From: CAIPAT01 sp041665605
GTDB taxonomy: Bacteria; Verrucomicrobiota; Lentisphaeria; Victivallales; Victivallaceae
Reading direction: 5' to 3'
NCBI GenBank assembly: GCA_041665605.1
Contig: JBAYIO010000014.1
Coordinates: 1 to 64,000, forward strand
DNA length: 64,000 nucleotides
Shown here: positions 50,191 to 58,916 of the stretch, one piece after another
Position numbering within the stretch: position 1 is the first letter of the stretch
How the letters are laid out: every line of letters starts with the position of its first letter
The notes under the pieces: generated by a model
What the model saw: the letters and a program-made list of their open reading frames with translations, nothing else
What the model was told of the DNA's origin: nothing
Databases searched by the model: none
Program-made: the position numbers and the translations under genes

Positions 50191-51495
50191 ATGTTGAGAT
50201 TACCAAACGTAATAATGGTTTTCATATTTCTGGCGGCGGTGATCGCAGTTTCATGTTTCAGCGTTAAGGCGATGACTCCGGAGGAATTCGGCAGACAGTC
50301 CGGGCTTCAGAAGAAAATGGAATGTGCCGAAAGCGTCATTGATAAGATATACCACGGCAAAGGTACTGTTGTATATGGCAGGCTCATTGCCGCGCCGGAT
50401 GCGGCAGTCGAAGCGGTTTCCCGTGTATTGGTCAATCAAGACGGGTATTTCGCCTGCAACGTGTACTGGGGGCGGACGCTCTGTTTTTACCGGCACGGCT
50501 ATGAACCGGTGAGAATCCAGGTTGCGGAAAATGGCCCGCGTTTTTTGGACGCCGGCAATATTGCTTTTACCAAATTACCGGCGGAGAAGACTTTTTCGGT
50601 GGAGGGCAGGGTAGTGCTGGACGAGTCATTGCGGCAGGAGAAGATTTCGGTGACGCTGGGCTTGGCAATGCCGCCTCAGGTATTCTGGGATGACGGCAAT
50701 GAATGCGGTGCCCGCACCTACCGCCAGGTGGCGGCGAAAACAATCAGCAACGGCGATATATTCCGGTTCGACGGCCTTTCTCCGGTAAAATACCAGCTCG
50801 AAATAAGAACCGGCAAATCGTTTGTCAAGAGAATATTTTTCAATAATACCGGAAGGGTCAAGGAATTCACCGCCGCCGGGGATAATGACAACGCTTTCGA
50901 GGATAATGACGATGATTTCGGCGCGAAACCGAAATTGCGGAGAAAGCCCTTGAAAGTTGTTGTCCTGCCGGCTGTAACGCTGTCCGCCGCTCCGATAGTC
51001 CGGTTTTCGCTGCAGGTGAGCAAAGTCACGGATATCATATATGCTCAGGCATCCGAAGACAATAGTGTTCCGCCCGTATTCGAACCGGAGATTAGGACAT
51101 TTGAACGGCTATGCAACGGAGAGACTACGATCCCGGTGGCCAGCCGCATGGAAATTCATTCGAATAATGTCAAGTTCTGGCGGAATCACGAATTATATCT
51201 GGAGACTAACGAAAAAAATCATATTGTTCCGGAATTCCGTTTCGGCGTGAATTACTTTTATGACTTCGGCAGGACGACGTTTGAGGAAGCCAGGCAAAAA
51301 GTAAATACAGAATTTATGAAAAAAAGCAGAGCCCCCAAAATCTACTCCTACCGGGTGGGAAAAGAAGTTATGACCGCCAAAGTAGAGGAATTCAAAAGAG
51401 AGGTTTCGCTTGAAGACGGGCATGCCTATTACTTCGAATATCCCTTCGGTAAAATTTATTTTCTGATGAAAACCGATTTTGTTACTTCAAAATGA
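50191..51495 (+). CDS. secreted protein of unknown function with carboxypeptidase-regulatory-like domains
   Basis: 434 residues from ATG 50191 (AAGGAG eight bases ahead; an upstream TTG at 50161 is not needed). Signal peptide ~1-27 (F-S-V-K-A). Residues ~45-115 and ~130-220 look like beta-sandwich carboxypeptidase-regulatory-like domains (G-T-V-V-Y-G-R-L-I-A then V-N-Q-D-G-Y-F; F-S-V-E-G-R-V-V-L-D then G-D-I-F-R-F-D-G-L-S-P). A short acidic stretch near residue 240 (D-N-D-N-A-F-E-D-N-D-D-D) splits these from a C-terminal region that I do not recognise. It is monocistronic, bounded by the repeat island and by the convergent oxidoreductase gene 20 bases beyond its stop. Confidence 0.72.
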   Translation: MLRLPNVIMVFIFLAAVIAVSCFSVKAMTPEEFGRQSGLQKKMECAESVIDKIYHGKGTVVYGRLIAAPDAAVEAVSRVLVNQDGYFACNVYWGRTLCFYRHGYEPVRIQVAENGPRFLDAGNIAFTKLPAEKTFSVEGRVVLDESLRQEKISVTLGLAMPPQVFWDDGNECGARTYRQVAAKTISNGDIFRFDGLSPVKYQLEIRTGKSFVKRIFFNNTGRVKEFTAAGDNDNAFEDNDDDFGAKPKLRRKPLKVVVLPAVTLSAAPIVRFSLQVSKVTDIIYAQASEDNSVPPVFEPEIRTFERLCNGETTIPVASRMEIHSNNVKFWRNHELYLETNEKNHIVPEFRFGVNYFYDFGRTTFEEARQKVNTEFMKKSRAPKIYSYRVGKEVMTAKVEEFKREVSLEDGHAYYFEYPFGKIYFLMKTDFVTSK

Positions 51496-51515
51496 CTTAA
51501 TTTCTGATATGACAG

Positions 51516-52886
51516 TTATTTTACTGCAAGAATTTCATCAGATATGGCATGATGTTTTTTGAAATCCCTGCCGGCGCGTGGAATTGAACATTGAACGGTT
51601 AAATCATCAATCCATGGAACAATGGCATCATGTTTTTTCAGCACAGCCCTGATTTTTGCCAGCGGGACATCACGCGAAGGCACTTTCATTTTTACCGCCA
51701 GTGCGGCTGCGGCTCCGGCCGCCTGGCCCATGGCCATGCAGGAGGATTCAACCCGCAAGGCGGAAAAAGCCGCCTGATCGCTTGATATGCATCGCCCGGC
51801 CGCCAGTATCCTGCTGCCGCCTTTAGGAATTAAAGCGCCGAGAGGAATCGTCGGAATGCGATCAGATGAAAGAAATTCATGAAGTATTCCATCCTCATGA
51901 TGCACATCAATGAAGTATAGAGTATAAGCTATCGCATCATCAAATTTTCTTCCGCTCATGTAGTCTCCATACGTCACTGTTTCTTCTCCAACGATCCGCC
52001 ATGTTTCCCGCATGGCGGCGGAGTCGGCCATTAAATCAAGCGTTGCCTGTTCACAGCCGGGAAGCTGCTTTATAAAATTGAACAATCTCAGCAGGGATTG
52101 GTGGGCCTTGATGTCAGCATCTGACTGATCTGTTGCTGAAGATGAATCCGCATTAATTAAATGTTGCTGATTAAAGCCGCCGCTGTTTAGAAAGCCAATG
52201 AACGGCTCATCCTTGAAACAATAATCGCCTTTCTGAATTTTCCCTTCCGTCAGCGCTTTCTGATATTCTTTTTCAATCAGTTCTTTGTCCAGCGCCTCAA
52301 CGTCATATCCGCCAATCTTGAATATCAGTGTTCCGGGTTGACGTTTTTCTCCTTTAAGCCGCTCCAGTCCGAGCATCCCGACGATGTCCGCATCTCCGGT
52401 GCAGTCAATAATTTCTCTGGCTCTGATTATCCGTTTAACATTTTTTCCCGCAGTCGTCAGAATCCATTCCTGCTCCCTGTCTTCAATATCGACCGCAATT
52501 TCATGATAATGAATTGCGACTCCGCTTTTCAGGCATGTGTCTTCAGCAACCAGGGCGTAGATGTGCGGACTGACCGGCACATGGTAACTCGGCCTCGTTG
52601 GATTAGGTGTTAAAAAGTCAGGCAGCGGAATATTGTCCAGTTTCTTGCTTTTTAAAATCAATTCCCAGCCTATGCCTTTAATTATCTGTCTGGTACGGGA
52701 ATAAAAATAAGCCGGCGCACTTACCAGGCCGGTTGTCATGGTGCCGCCGAGTTTTCCGGTCATTTCCACCAGAACGGTTTTTGCGCCTTCCCTGGCAGCC
52801 TGAATTGCGGCAATAACCCCGGCGGTTCCTCCGCCAACTACAATAACATCCGCAGTTTCATTATATGTCTTTAACGTTCTGTTCAT
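51516..52886 (-). CDS. FAD-dependent oxidoreductase (FAD_oxidored family)
   Basis: 456 residues from ATG 52886, which has AAGGAA at six bases; an ATG two codons earlier abuts that site. The dinucleotide-binding motif V-I-V-V-G-G-G-T-A-G-V-I-A-A follows at once, then V-E-M-T-G-K-L-G-G-T-M-T-T-G-L. I-I-D-C-T-G-D-A-D-I and, near the end, A-A-G-R-C-I-S-S-D-Q-A-A with G-Q-A-A-G-A-A-A-A-L are typical of the secondary-metabolism-like FAD-dependent dehydrogenases abundant in PVC bacteria next to glycoside hydrolases. The substrate is probably a sugar or cyclitol derivative, unproven. Last gene of the second cassette. Confidence 0.85.
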   Translation of the reverse strand: MNRTLKTYNETADVIVVGGGTAGVIAAIQAAREGAKTVLVEMTGKLGGTMTTGLVSAPAYFYSRTRQIIKGIGWELILKSKKLDNIPLPDFLTPNPTRPSYHVPVSPHIYALVAEDTCLKSGVAIHYHEIAVDIEDREQEWILTTAGKNVKRIIRAREIIDCTGDADIVGMLGLERLKGEKRQPGTLIFKIGGYDVEALDKELIEKEYQKALTEGKIQKGDYCFKDEPFIGFLNSGGFNQQHLINADSSSATDQSDADIKAHQSLLRLFNFIKQLPGCEQATLDLMADSAAMRETWRIVGEETVTYGDYMSGRKFDDAIAYTLYFIDVHHEDGILHEFLSSDRIPTIPLGALIPKGGSRILAAGRCISSDQAAFSALRVESSCMAMGQAAGAAAALAVKMKVPSRDVPLAKIRAVLKKHDAIVPWIDDLTVQCSIPRAGRDFKKHHAISDEILAVK

Positions 52887-53001
52887 CTTCATTTCCTTCT
52901 ATAAATTTACAGGGCATGTGCGTCTCCAACACTGCACGCTGTGGTCATTTCAGTCAAATGCATATCTGTTTATTACTTGCTCTCAGAATAAGATTCAGTT
53001 C

Positions 53002-55641
53002 TTATTTCGTCACAGAGAAATAAAGTTTTTGCGTAAGTCCGGTCACAAGTTCCTTCACCACGACCTCCCATATTCCTGTCCTGTCGTTTTCCGCAATATC
53101 AAAAGTTATGTTTGCCCTGCCGTTAACGGCGCAGTAATAGCCGGAAGGCTCGGCAGGCCTGAAAGCAGGGTCGGTAATGCTGACTTCTATCGGCACAAGT
53201 GATGGCAGAGGTTTGCCATCCTGACCGTTGACGGTTACGTCAACTGTAATCTTCTTATTCCTTTCAGCAGTTTTCGGCGCATTCAGTTGTATGGATGCAG
53301 GCTTGTTTTTTGTAATCATATAAATTCTGCCTGCTCCGGGGCCGAAAGATGCTGGAAATATGGTATAATCACCTTCAGTTGTCGCCGCCACTTCCTTGCC
53401 TGCAAGTATGTCGATGACCGCCACACCTGTTCTTTTTATTTTTATGGAAGTATCCGCGGGGACTCCGTTTTCCATGATAAGCCCGTATTGACCTACATAA
53501 TCGCCGAATTCGCGGGTGTCATTGACTGCAAAAACATATTCGTCGTCACCATATTGCCTGACATGGAGAACAACTTCCTTGTTTTCGCTTTCCGCATAAG
53601 GCTGGTATTTTAAACGGAGCTTCTTTCTGATTTCATCCGCGGCGGCAAGATTTTCCGCCTTATATTTCTTCCCGTCGCCACTGGGAGCATCCGCTGCCGG
53701 AATTAAGATGTCGGGAATTATGGCCGGCACAAGGTTCTGATCCGCGATGATAATCCCGCCTCGTTTTTGAAAAGCCGCGATTTTATCAAAAGCACTTTTA
53801 GATAATACCTCACATTCGGGAAGCACAAGGACCTTGTACCGGTCAAGACCTTTTGCTTTGATTGTTTCCTCAAATACTATATCCATCTGCAATCCTGCAT
53901 AGGTACACGCATGCCACCGTGCTCCAATCGGTCCGGTGCCCCATCCGAAAGATCCTTTCCCGGTAAAAACCTGAGTTGTAAAGCTTTCGAGAAATGCAAC
54001 ATCGTTTTTACGGTCCGGCAGTTTTTTTAACATCGGTCCATAAGGTTTGATAATCTCATTATGCAGCTTTGCCAAAGCCGGCGCCGTATCCGGGTGGGTA
54101 TATTTATATGCGTGCACCTCGCCCGGCACCAGTGATCCCAGTCCATGATAGCCAATCATGTCAACCGGCCTGGAAACCGCCGTCCAGAACCCTTCTTTGA
54201 TGTGAGCCGGGGACGGCGTAAGGAAAACCGTCTCTCCAATGTGATCCAGCAGAAACGGATCTGTGGTTTCCTCTTTCCTGACAGACGGCATTGTCTGGTT
54301 CTTATACCATATCGTCGATATCATTTGGAAAATCTGCTGTTTCCCGGAAGCCCCTCCGGCCATATTAATAAGCTCATCGGCCGTCATTCCTGCCCTTATG
54401 GGATCCGGACAGGTGTAGATCCACTGGCCGATCATATCAAGCTTGCCGCCTGAACCGTATAGCGGCGGGACCCGTATGGCAGGGTCAAACCAGGTAAGAA
54501 AATCCTTTTTATTTGCCTTTATCTCTTCATTGATAAGATCATTAAGATCAACCCAGCCGTCCCCGTGTTTCCAATACCATGTGTAATATTTCAAAACTGG
54601 ATGATTATCATCAACTACACGGTTTTTAGGGAAGCCCGGAATTGCCCGGTAATTAACATGTGTACCTTTTATTATATCGGGAATGTTTTCACCGCTCGCC
54701 TTTTTATACATTTCCCTGTCTATATCATGAAAACAAGGTAAAGAATGATCGCGTACTTCGGTATTCAGAACGGCAAATGAGAACGCCGGGTTGGAGCCGT
54801 ATGCCTGCATTAACAATTTTGCCGCTCTTTTGCAGAATTCCCTGACTTGCGGAAGAAGAGGACATATATTTTTATTTTTCTTGCCTGCGTTCTGCGGACT
54901 GCCGTCCCTGTTATGCCGCATATTTTCCGGATCACTTCCGGGAGCGGGAGCAGCGCTGAACTTAATGCCGACATCCAGGCCGTTTGTCATTGCATCGTCG
55001 ATGCGGTCTATAAGCTCGGCAACTTTCCTGCTGTTATCAGGGAGTGGTTTAGTTGCGGCCGGATTTTCATATATGTATTTGAAATCAATTCCGCTGTCCA
55101 GCACATATAACACCCGGTTAAACCCGATCTCCGCCAGCTTCTCCGCGCCGCCGGTCCGGGGAATACCGCCCCACATCAGGACAGGAAATTGTTCCGGATT
55201 AGGTCTGTTGACGATACGGAATTCAAATTTTTCATTTGAAGCCGCATACCCCGGGACTTCCACAGTGCAAAGCAAATCATACTTGTCAGCCCGGATTTTG
55301 TCCGCCGGAATATTCAATATTATGTTCTCTTCTTTGCCAGGGTCTATCTCCTTTAGCTGCCGGTTGAAGTTAATGGCATTGGCAGTAAAAAATTTTACAT
55401 TGACACTGGCTATTTTTTTACCGGTCATGTTTTTAATATTAAACTCCATCCGCGCATCTTTTTCCATACGCCTGAAAACGGATCTTGATAATCCCTTTGA
55501 CACTGACACCGGACATGAAAGAGTCCTGGCGTCGGCTTTTACGGATGCGGATGACTTGACGACATCAGTTCCTGCTAAAGATGTAATTCCGTAACAGCAT
55601 AATCCCGTCAGCAATAGCGAAATGGTACTTTTCTTCAACAT
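53002..55641 (-). CDS. secreted glycoside hydrolase-like protein with trimerisation-type domain
   Basis: 879 residues with a signal peptide (~1-23). Residues ~30-145 form an N-terminal beta domain; ~150-560 are TIM-barrel-like (M-W-G-G-I-P-R-T-G, A-F-S-F-A-V-L-N-T-E-V, F-L-T-W-F-D-P-A, I-G-Q-W-I-Y-T); ~565-720 resemble the beta-galactosidase trimerisation/GATase-like domain of GH42-type proteins (Y-K-V-L-V-L-P-E-C-E-V-L, R-G-G-I-I-I-A-D-Q). The last ~110 residues are an Ig-like beta domain (V-T-V-N-G-Q-D-G-K-P-L). Glu in N-T-E-V is a candidate acid/base. The equivalent position in the first cassette is taken by the DUF4091-like protein. Exact family and substrate unknown. Confidence 0.75.
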   Translation of the reverse strand: MLKKSTISLLLTGLCCYGITSLAGTDVVKSSASVKADARTLSCPVSVSKGLSRSVFRRMEKDARMEFNIKNMTGKKIASVNVKFFTANAINFNRQLKEIDPGKEENIILNIPADKIRADKYDLLCTVEVPGYAASNEKFEFRIVNRPNPEQFPVLMWGGIPRTGGAEKLAEIGFNRVLYVLDSGIDFKYIYENPAATKPLPDNSRKVAELIDRIDDAMTNGLDVGIKFSAAPAPGSDPENMRHNRDGSPQNAGKKNKNICPLLPQVREFCKRAAKLLMQAYGSNPAFSFAVLNTEVRDHSLPCFHDIDREMYKKASGENIPDIIKGTHVNYRAIPGFPKNRVVDDNHPVLKYYTWYWKHGDGWVDLNDLINEEIKANKKDFLTWFDPAIRVPPLYGSGGKLDMIGQWIYTCPDPIRAGMTADELINMAGGASGKQQIFQMISTIWYKNQTMPSVRKEETTDPFLLDHIGETVFLTPSPAHIKEGFWTAVSRPVDMIGYHGLGSLVPGEVHAYKYTHPDTAPALAKLHNEIIKPYGPMLKKLPDRKNDVAFLESFTTQVFTGKGSFGWGTGPIGARWHACTYAGLQMDIVFEETIKAKGLDRYKVLVLPECEVLSKSAFDKIAAFQKRGGIIIADQNLVPAIIPDILIPAADAPSGDGKKYKAENLAAADEIRKKLRLKYQPYAESENKEVVLHVRQYGDDEYVFAVNDTREFGDYVGQYGLIMENGVPADTSIKIKRTGVAVIDILAGKEVAATTEGDYTIFPASFGPGAGRIYMITKNKPASIQLNAPKTAERNKKITVDVTVNGQDGKPLPSLVPIEVSITDPAFRPAEPSGYYCAVNGRANITFDIAENDRTGIWEVVVKELVTGLTQKLYFSVTK

Positions 55642-55693
55642 GACCAGACCACCCTTCTTTTAATTCATTTAATTACATTGATTATTATTGCAG

Positions 55694-56443
55694 TTACAGG
55701 CTGTAGTAGAAGCTGCCGCTCTTGTCTGCCGCACCGGTGATTGCTAAAACATTACCACTCTGAGGACAATAGAATTGCCTGAGTTCGTTCATGCCCTTTG
55801 CCGCCGCATGGCCGTCCGCAAACAGCAGATCAACCTGGTTGCCGTGAACCAGCCACGGCCGTCCGTAAGTCTCGCTGGCGCTGCTGGTGAAGATCATTCT
55901 GAAGGAAGGCATCTGGGCGCCGACACTCCAGGAACATCCCACTAATACAAGCTTCGAGAATCCGACTTTGGCATACCTCTGATCTTTCATTGAAATTGCA
56001 GGGAAACCGGCAGATGCCGAATTTATGTAGGGTGAGCCGTAGGAATACGAGAGGTTGGCAGGTTTTGAGTCATTTTGAGCAGCATCGGCGATAGTGCTTG
56101 ACGGACAATAGAAGATATTATATGCTGACACATATTTGTCCAGCTTCAAGCGTATAGTCCATAGCACGTTATTGCCTTTTGCCGGATCGCCCGCTTCGGA
56201 TGTCGTTGTAACATTGGGGCAGTAATAATACTGATTATTGCTGTCCATATACATTATGGTTGCAGTCCCGATCTGTTTCTGGTTGCTTAAGCATTTGATC
56301 GCTTTAGCTTTTTCTCTGGCCTTATTCAGCGCCGGCAGCAGCATTGAAGCAAGGATCGCGATGATGGCGATCACAACGAGGAGTTCAATGAGTGTGAAAA
56401 AATGGTCCCTGGAATTTCCGTTCTTCGCTGTTGTGTTGTTCAT
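55694..56443 (-). CDS. pseudopilin-like protein with prepilin N-terminus and H-X9-DG motif
   Basis: 249 residues. After a 15-residue leader ending D-H-F comes F-T-L-I-E-L-L-V-V-I-A-I-I-A-I-L-A, then L-L-P-A-L-N-K-A-R-E-K-A-K-x-x-x-C. The C-terminal part has an exact H-X9-DG (V-H-G-N-Q-V-D-L-L-F-A-D-G-H-A), the mark of this PVC prepilin-like family. The residue before the presumed cleavage site is Phe, not Gly. GGAAGAG precedes the ATG, and a good promoter lies at 56646-56674. It starts a run continuing into the secreted hydrolase gene 52 bases downstream. Confidence 0.88.
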   Translation of the reverse strand: MNNTTAKNGNSRDHFFTLIELLVVIAIIAILASMLLPALNKAREKAKAIKCLSNQKQIGTATIMYMDSNNQYYYCPNVTTTSEAGDPAKGNNVLWTIRLKLDKYVSAYNIFYCPSSTIADAAQNDSKPANLSYSYGSPYINSASAGFPAISMKDQRYAKVGFSKLVLVGCSWSVGAQMPSFRMIFTSSASETYGRPWLVHGNQVDLLFADGHAAAKGMNELRQFYCPQSGNVLAITGAADKSGSFYYSL

Positions 56444-56839
56444 TTCTCTTCCATCCTTAGATTGGGTTAGTTTAAAACAGATTCTTTAAAATACAACCAT
56501 TGTTACTTCATAAGACTTGAACTCAAGTTTCAACGCCCCGTTCACCTGAACATCGGTAATTTTCAGCTTTTTACGATTCATGAAATCCGTCATTATTGTC
56601 ATTTGTTTATTTTTTATGTAAATAAATTTAAAAGACTATACATTTATATTATGTGATGTTGCTGATTTTGTCAATACGTAAACACGTAAAACAGCAAAAA
56701 AAGATGATAAAAATAAATTTTAAACCTGAAAAGGCGAATATACCGCGAATGATTAAGGTGAACTGACATCGCGAATCCGAACAGCACATGCTAAAATTTA
56801 ATCTTTGCAATTGTGACAATGATCCAGGCCGGCAGCAGA
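56444..56839 (-). other. intergenic region between regulator and pseudopilin of the second cassette
   Basis: A 396-base gap. It contains the minus-strand promoter and adjoining inverted repeat described separately. The predicted transcript has a ~195-base leader (56444-56639) in which no known riboswitch motif was recognised. The part nearest the regulator stop (56690-56839) shows no gene, hairpin or repeat. Confidence 0.6.
56646..56688 (-). promoter_or_regulatory. promoter with inverted-repeat operator for the second cassette
   Basis: On the minus strand TTGACA (56674-56669), 17 bases, then TAATAT (56651-56646). Directly upstream, touching the -35, is the perfect inverted repeat TACGT-AAAC-ACGTA at 56675-56688. 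This is the best promoter in the window, and its repeat is placed for control by the GntR-type regulator encoded immediately upstream (56840-57838). Confidence 0.68.
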
Positions 56840-57838
56840 TCAAGTATCGCCGTAGCGAATTTCAGGATCAATATATTGCTGCCGCGGCTGCGAAGGATTT
56901 TTAATGATGAGTTGAAGCTGAATCAGCGCCTGGCGCGAGAGCTCATCAAAGTCCTGGATTATCGAGGTGGTCATGAAACCCCAGATGTTGATGTTTTCAA
57001 CATTGCCGAAATCAGCATAAAAAATGTCTTTCTTCCAGCATAATTTATGACTCAATACCCATTGGACTACCGCGCCGGTGGCAAACCAGTGATCCGCAAA
57101 AATCAGCAGCGGCAGGGAGCCGGAAACTTTGATATTACCATCCAGTGCCGCAATTTTTCCTCCGAAATCAGGCGGGAGATGAATAATTTCATAAAATCTT
57201 TTAACACTCCGGCAGGCGGAAATGAAGCCTGCTGTTTTCTGGTCTCCGATAAAACGGTTGACATTCGGCGTGCATAACAGATACGGAGTGGCTGACGGCA
57301 ACTCGGAAAGGCGTTCAGTTACAAGTTTTGCAAAGCATTTCTGATGATCGGTTGCCACAAAATTACATTCAGGGATGGCGCGGTTGATGATGATTCCCGG
57401 CAGCTTCTTCTGACAGTCGATAATCTGCTGCATGTGCTCTTCGTCCGGATGCGACCATAGAATGCCGTCAAAATTAGCCAGATTGGAAACTTTGGTTTTG
57501 GAACCCAGCGCATCCCCGTAGGAAATATATTTCAGTGAACAATTAGGCGCTGCCGGAATATGGCGCATGAGCCAGTCCGGAGCAATATAGGCGATGCGAT
57601 AACATTGAGCGGTGTTAATCACCAGACTGCCGGCGCCGCGCCTGGAGCTGATCAAACCTTTTTCGATAAGAATATCAACCGCGCTGTTGATGGTTGAACG
57701 GGTAACGTCGAAGCGTTTTGCCAGATCCATTCTTGTCGGGAACAGATCGCCTGCCGAATAAGTTCCTGACTTGATTTCAGCAATAAGTTCAAATGCAATC
57801 TGACGATAACGTTCCAGTTTCAAGATATGAAGCCTCAT
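56840..57838 (-). CDS. GntR-type transcriptional regulator
   Basis: 332 residues. Residues ~8-75 are a winged helix of the GntR family (Y-R-Q-I-A-F-E-L-I-A-E-I-K-S-G-T-Y, then R-S-T-I-N-S-A-V-D-I-L-I-E-K-G-L-I-S-S-R-R-G-A-G). The remainder resembles a LacI-type effector domain: L-L-I-F-A-D-H-W-F-A-T-G-A-V, G-F-M-T-T-S-I-I-Q-D-F-D-E-L. It is about 40 residues shorter than its counterpart at 17104, with a less conserved C-terminal domain. The start has a poor ribosome binding site. It lies upstream of a pseudopilin and a secreted hydrolase in the same direction, the same order as in the first cassette. Confidence 0.82.
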   Translation of the reverse strand: MRLHILKLERYRQIAFELIAEIKSGTYSAGDLFPTRMDLAKRFDVTRSTINSAVDILIEKGLISSRRGAGSLVINTAQCYRIAYIAPDWLMRHIPAAPNCSLKYISYGDALGSKTKVSNLANFDGILWSHPDEEHMQQIIDCQKKLPGIIINRAIPECNFVATDHQKCFAKLVTERLSELPSATPYLLCTPNVNRFIGDQKTAGFISACRSVKRFYEIIHLPPDFGGKIAALDGNIKVSGSLPLLIFADHWFATGAVVQWVLSHKLCWKKDIFYADFGNVENINIWGFMTTSIIQDFDELSRQALIQLQLIIKNPSQPRQQYIDPEIRYGDT

Positions 57839-58065
57839 TTATTGTTTTCTTAATATTAAAATAACACTTGGAGATGAGATATTCAATTTGATTCAATATC
57901 ATCCCGTAATTTCTAAATCTCGATAATTGCAGCTTTACCTTTTGTTCCCAATGGCGCTTCCAGGGTAAACTAAATGCTGGATTTAATTTGGCAGACAACG
58001 CTTCCGCTGATATATTCTTTAAATAATTTCTGACACGCGTTCTATTTATAATAAGGATGAAGAAA

Positions 58066-58854
58066 ATGAGCAAAAGCGGCAAGGCGGATGACATTGTTCT
58101 GATTATCGGGGCGCATCACGAAGAAGTTGAAGCTGAATTTCCGAATATCGCGGCGAAGCTGGCGGACAGATGCAGCCGGGTCGTTATCCTTAACCCGGTC
58201 GGCGGCTGGAACTGGAGTTTCATCCGCGAACTCGGTCCCGACGGCGTGCAGCGTACCATCCGCGAAGCCAAAGCCGCCGCGCAGGAACTGGGCTGCGAAA
58301 AGGTCATCTGGGACTATCCGGTGGCGGAAGTCGAAGAACACAGGCTGGAGCTCATGCGGCGGATGGCGGATTTTATCCTGGACTTGAATCCGTCAATCGT
58401 GCTGACACACTGGCCGCAGGATTCACACGCCGACCACCGCACTATCGCCAGAATCAGCCGTCATGTGCTGAATGTCGCGCCGAACCTGGTGGAAGACTCC
58501 AAACGGTCGCTGAACGTGAAAGAAATCTATGCGTTTCAGGTCGGAATCACCCAGACGTACAATTATTATCCGGATTTTCTGGTGCTGGCCGATGACGCCA
58601 GCATGAAAAGAGCCGAAAAAGCGCTGGAATGTTTTCACGGCACCGCCAAGCAGAAAGCCTTGATTTGGTGGGAAAACGTCCAGTCGAAAACCAATAGCTG
58701 GAAACAGATTACCGGCGGCGTTCCGGCGGAGCCGCTGAAGTTCGTCGGCCCGCAACTGCCGTTGAAAGGTTTCCGGCTGGCGGAAATCCTCGGCGACGAT
58801 ATCATCAGCATGCCGTTCGACCGCTGGATCTACGACTCACACGGGCAAATCTGA
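58066..58854 (+). CDS. PIG-L (LmbE) deacetylase-like protein with altered metal motif
   Basis: 262 residues from ATG 58066, with AAGGA eight bases ahead; an ATG at 58057 overlaps that site. The fold pattern is that of the PIG-L/LmbE zinc deacetylases (V-L-I-I-G-A-H at the first strand, and later T-H-W-P-Q-D-S-H-A-D-H-R-T with the third metal His). The diagnostic A-H-P-D-D-E is here A-H-H-E-E-V: both Asp residues, one catalytic base and one metal ligand, are Glu. Usual substrates are N-acetylglucosaminyl lipids or thiols. It may have altered activity or be a non-catalytic relative. Monocistronic, converging with the gene at 58905. Confidence 0.8.
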   Translation: MSKSGKADDIVLIIGAHHEEVEAEFPNIAAKLADRCSRVVILNPVGGWNWSFIRELGPDGVQRTIREAKAAAQELGCEKVIWDYPVAEVEEHRLELMRRMADFILDLNPSIVLTHWPQDSHADHRTIARISRHVLNVAPNLVEDSKRSLNVKEIYAFQVGITQTYNYYPDFLVLADDASMKRAEKALECFHGTAKQKALIWWENVQSKTNSWKQITGGVPAEPLKFVGPQLPLKGFRLAEILGDDIISMPFDRWIYDSHGQI

Positions 58855-58868
58855 TTTAACCATAAATG

Positions 58869-58916
58869 CACAGAAGTTTGTTCTGTGGTTAAAAACAGGA
58901 TTGATTATTCCTGTTT
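58869..58916. terminator. bidirectional terminator candidate between convergent genes
   Basis: Two hairpins fill the 50-base gap and the edge of the minus-strand gene. CACAGAA (58869-58875) pairs with TTCTGTG (58881-58887), loop GTTTG, flanked by partly complementary TTTAAC and GTTAAA. AAACAGG (58893-58899) pairs with CCTGTTT (58910-58916). Read on the minus strand, the second stem is followed by a short U-run, so it may end the infB operon transcript. Confidence 0.5.

Noticed and set aside
51496..51515. Terminator between the convergent genes ending at 51495 and 51516
   Set aside because: The gap is only 20 bases and has no stem of useful length.
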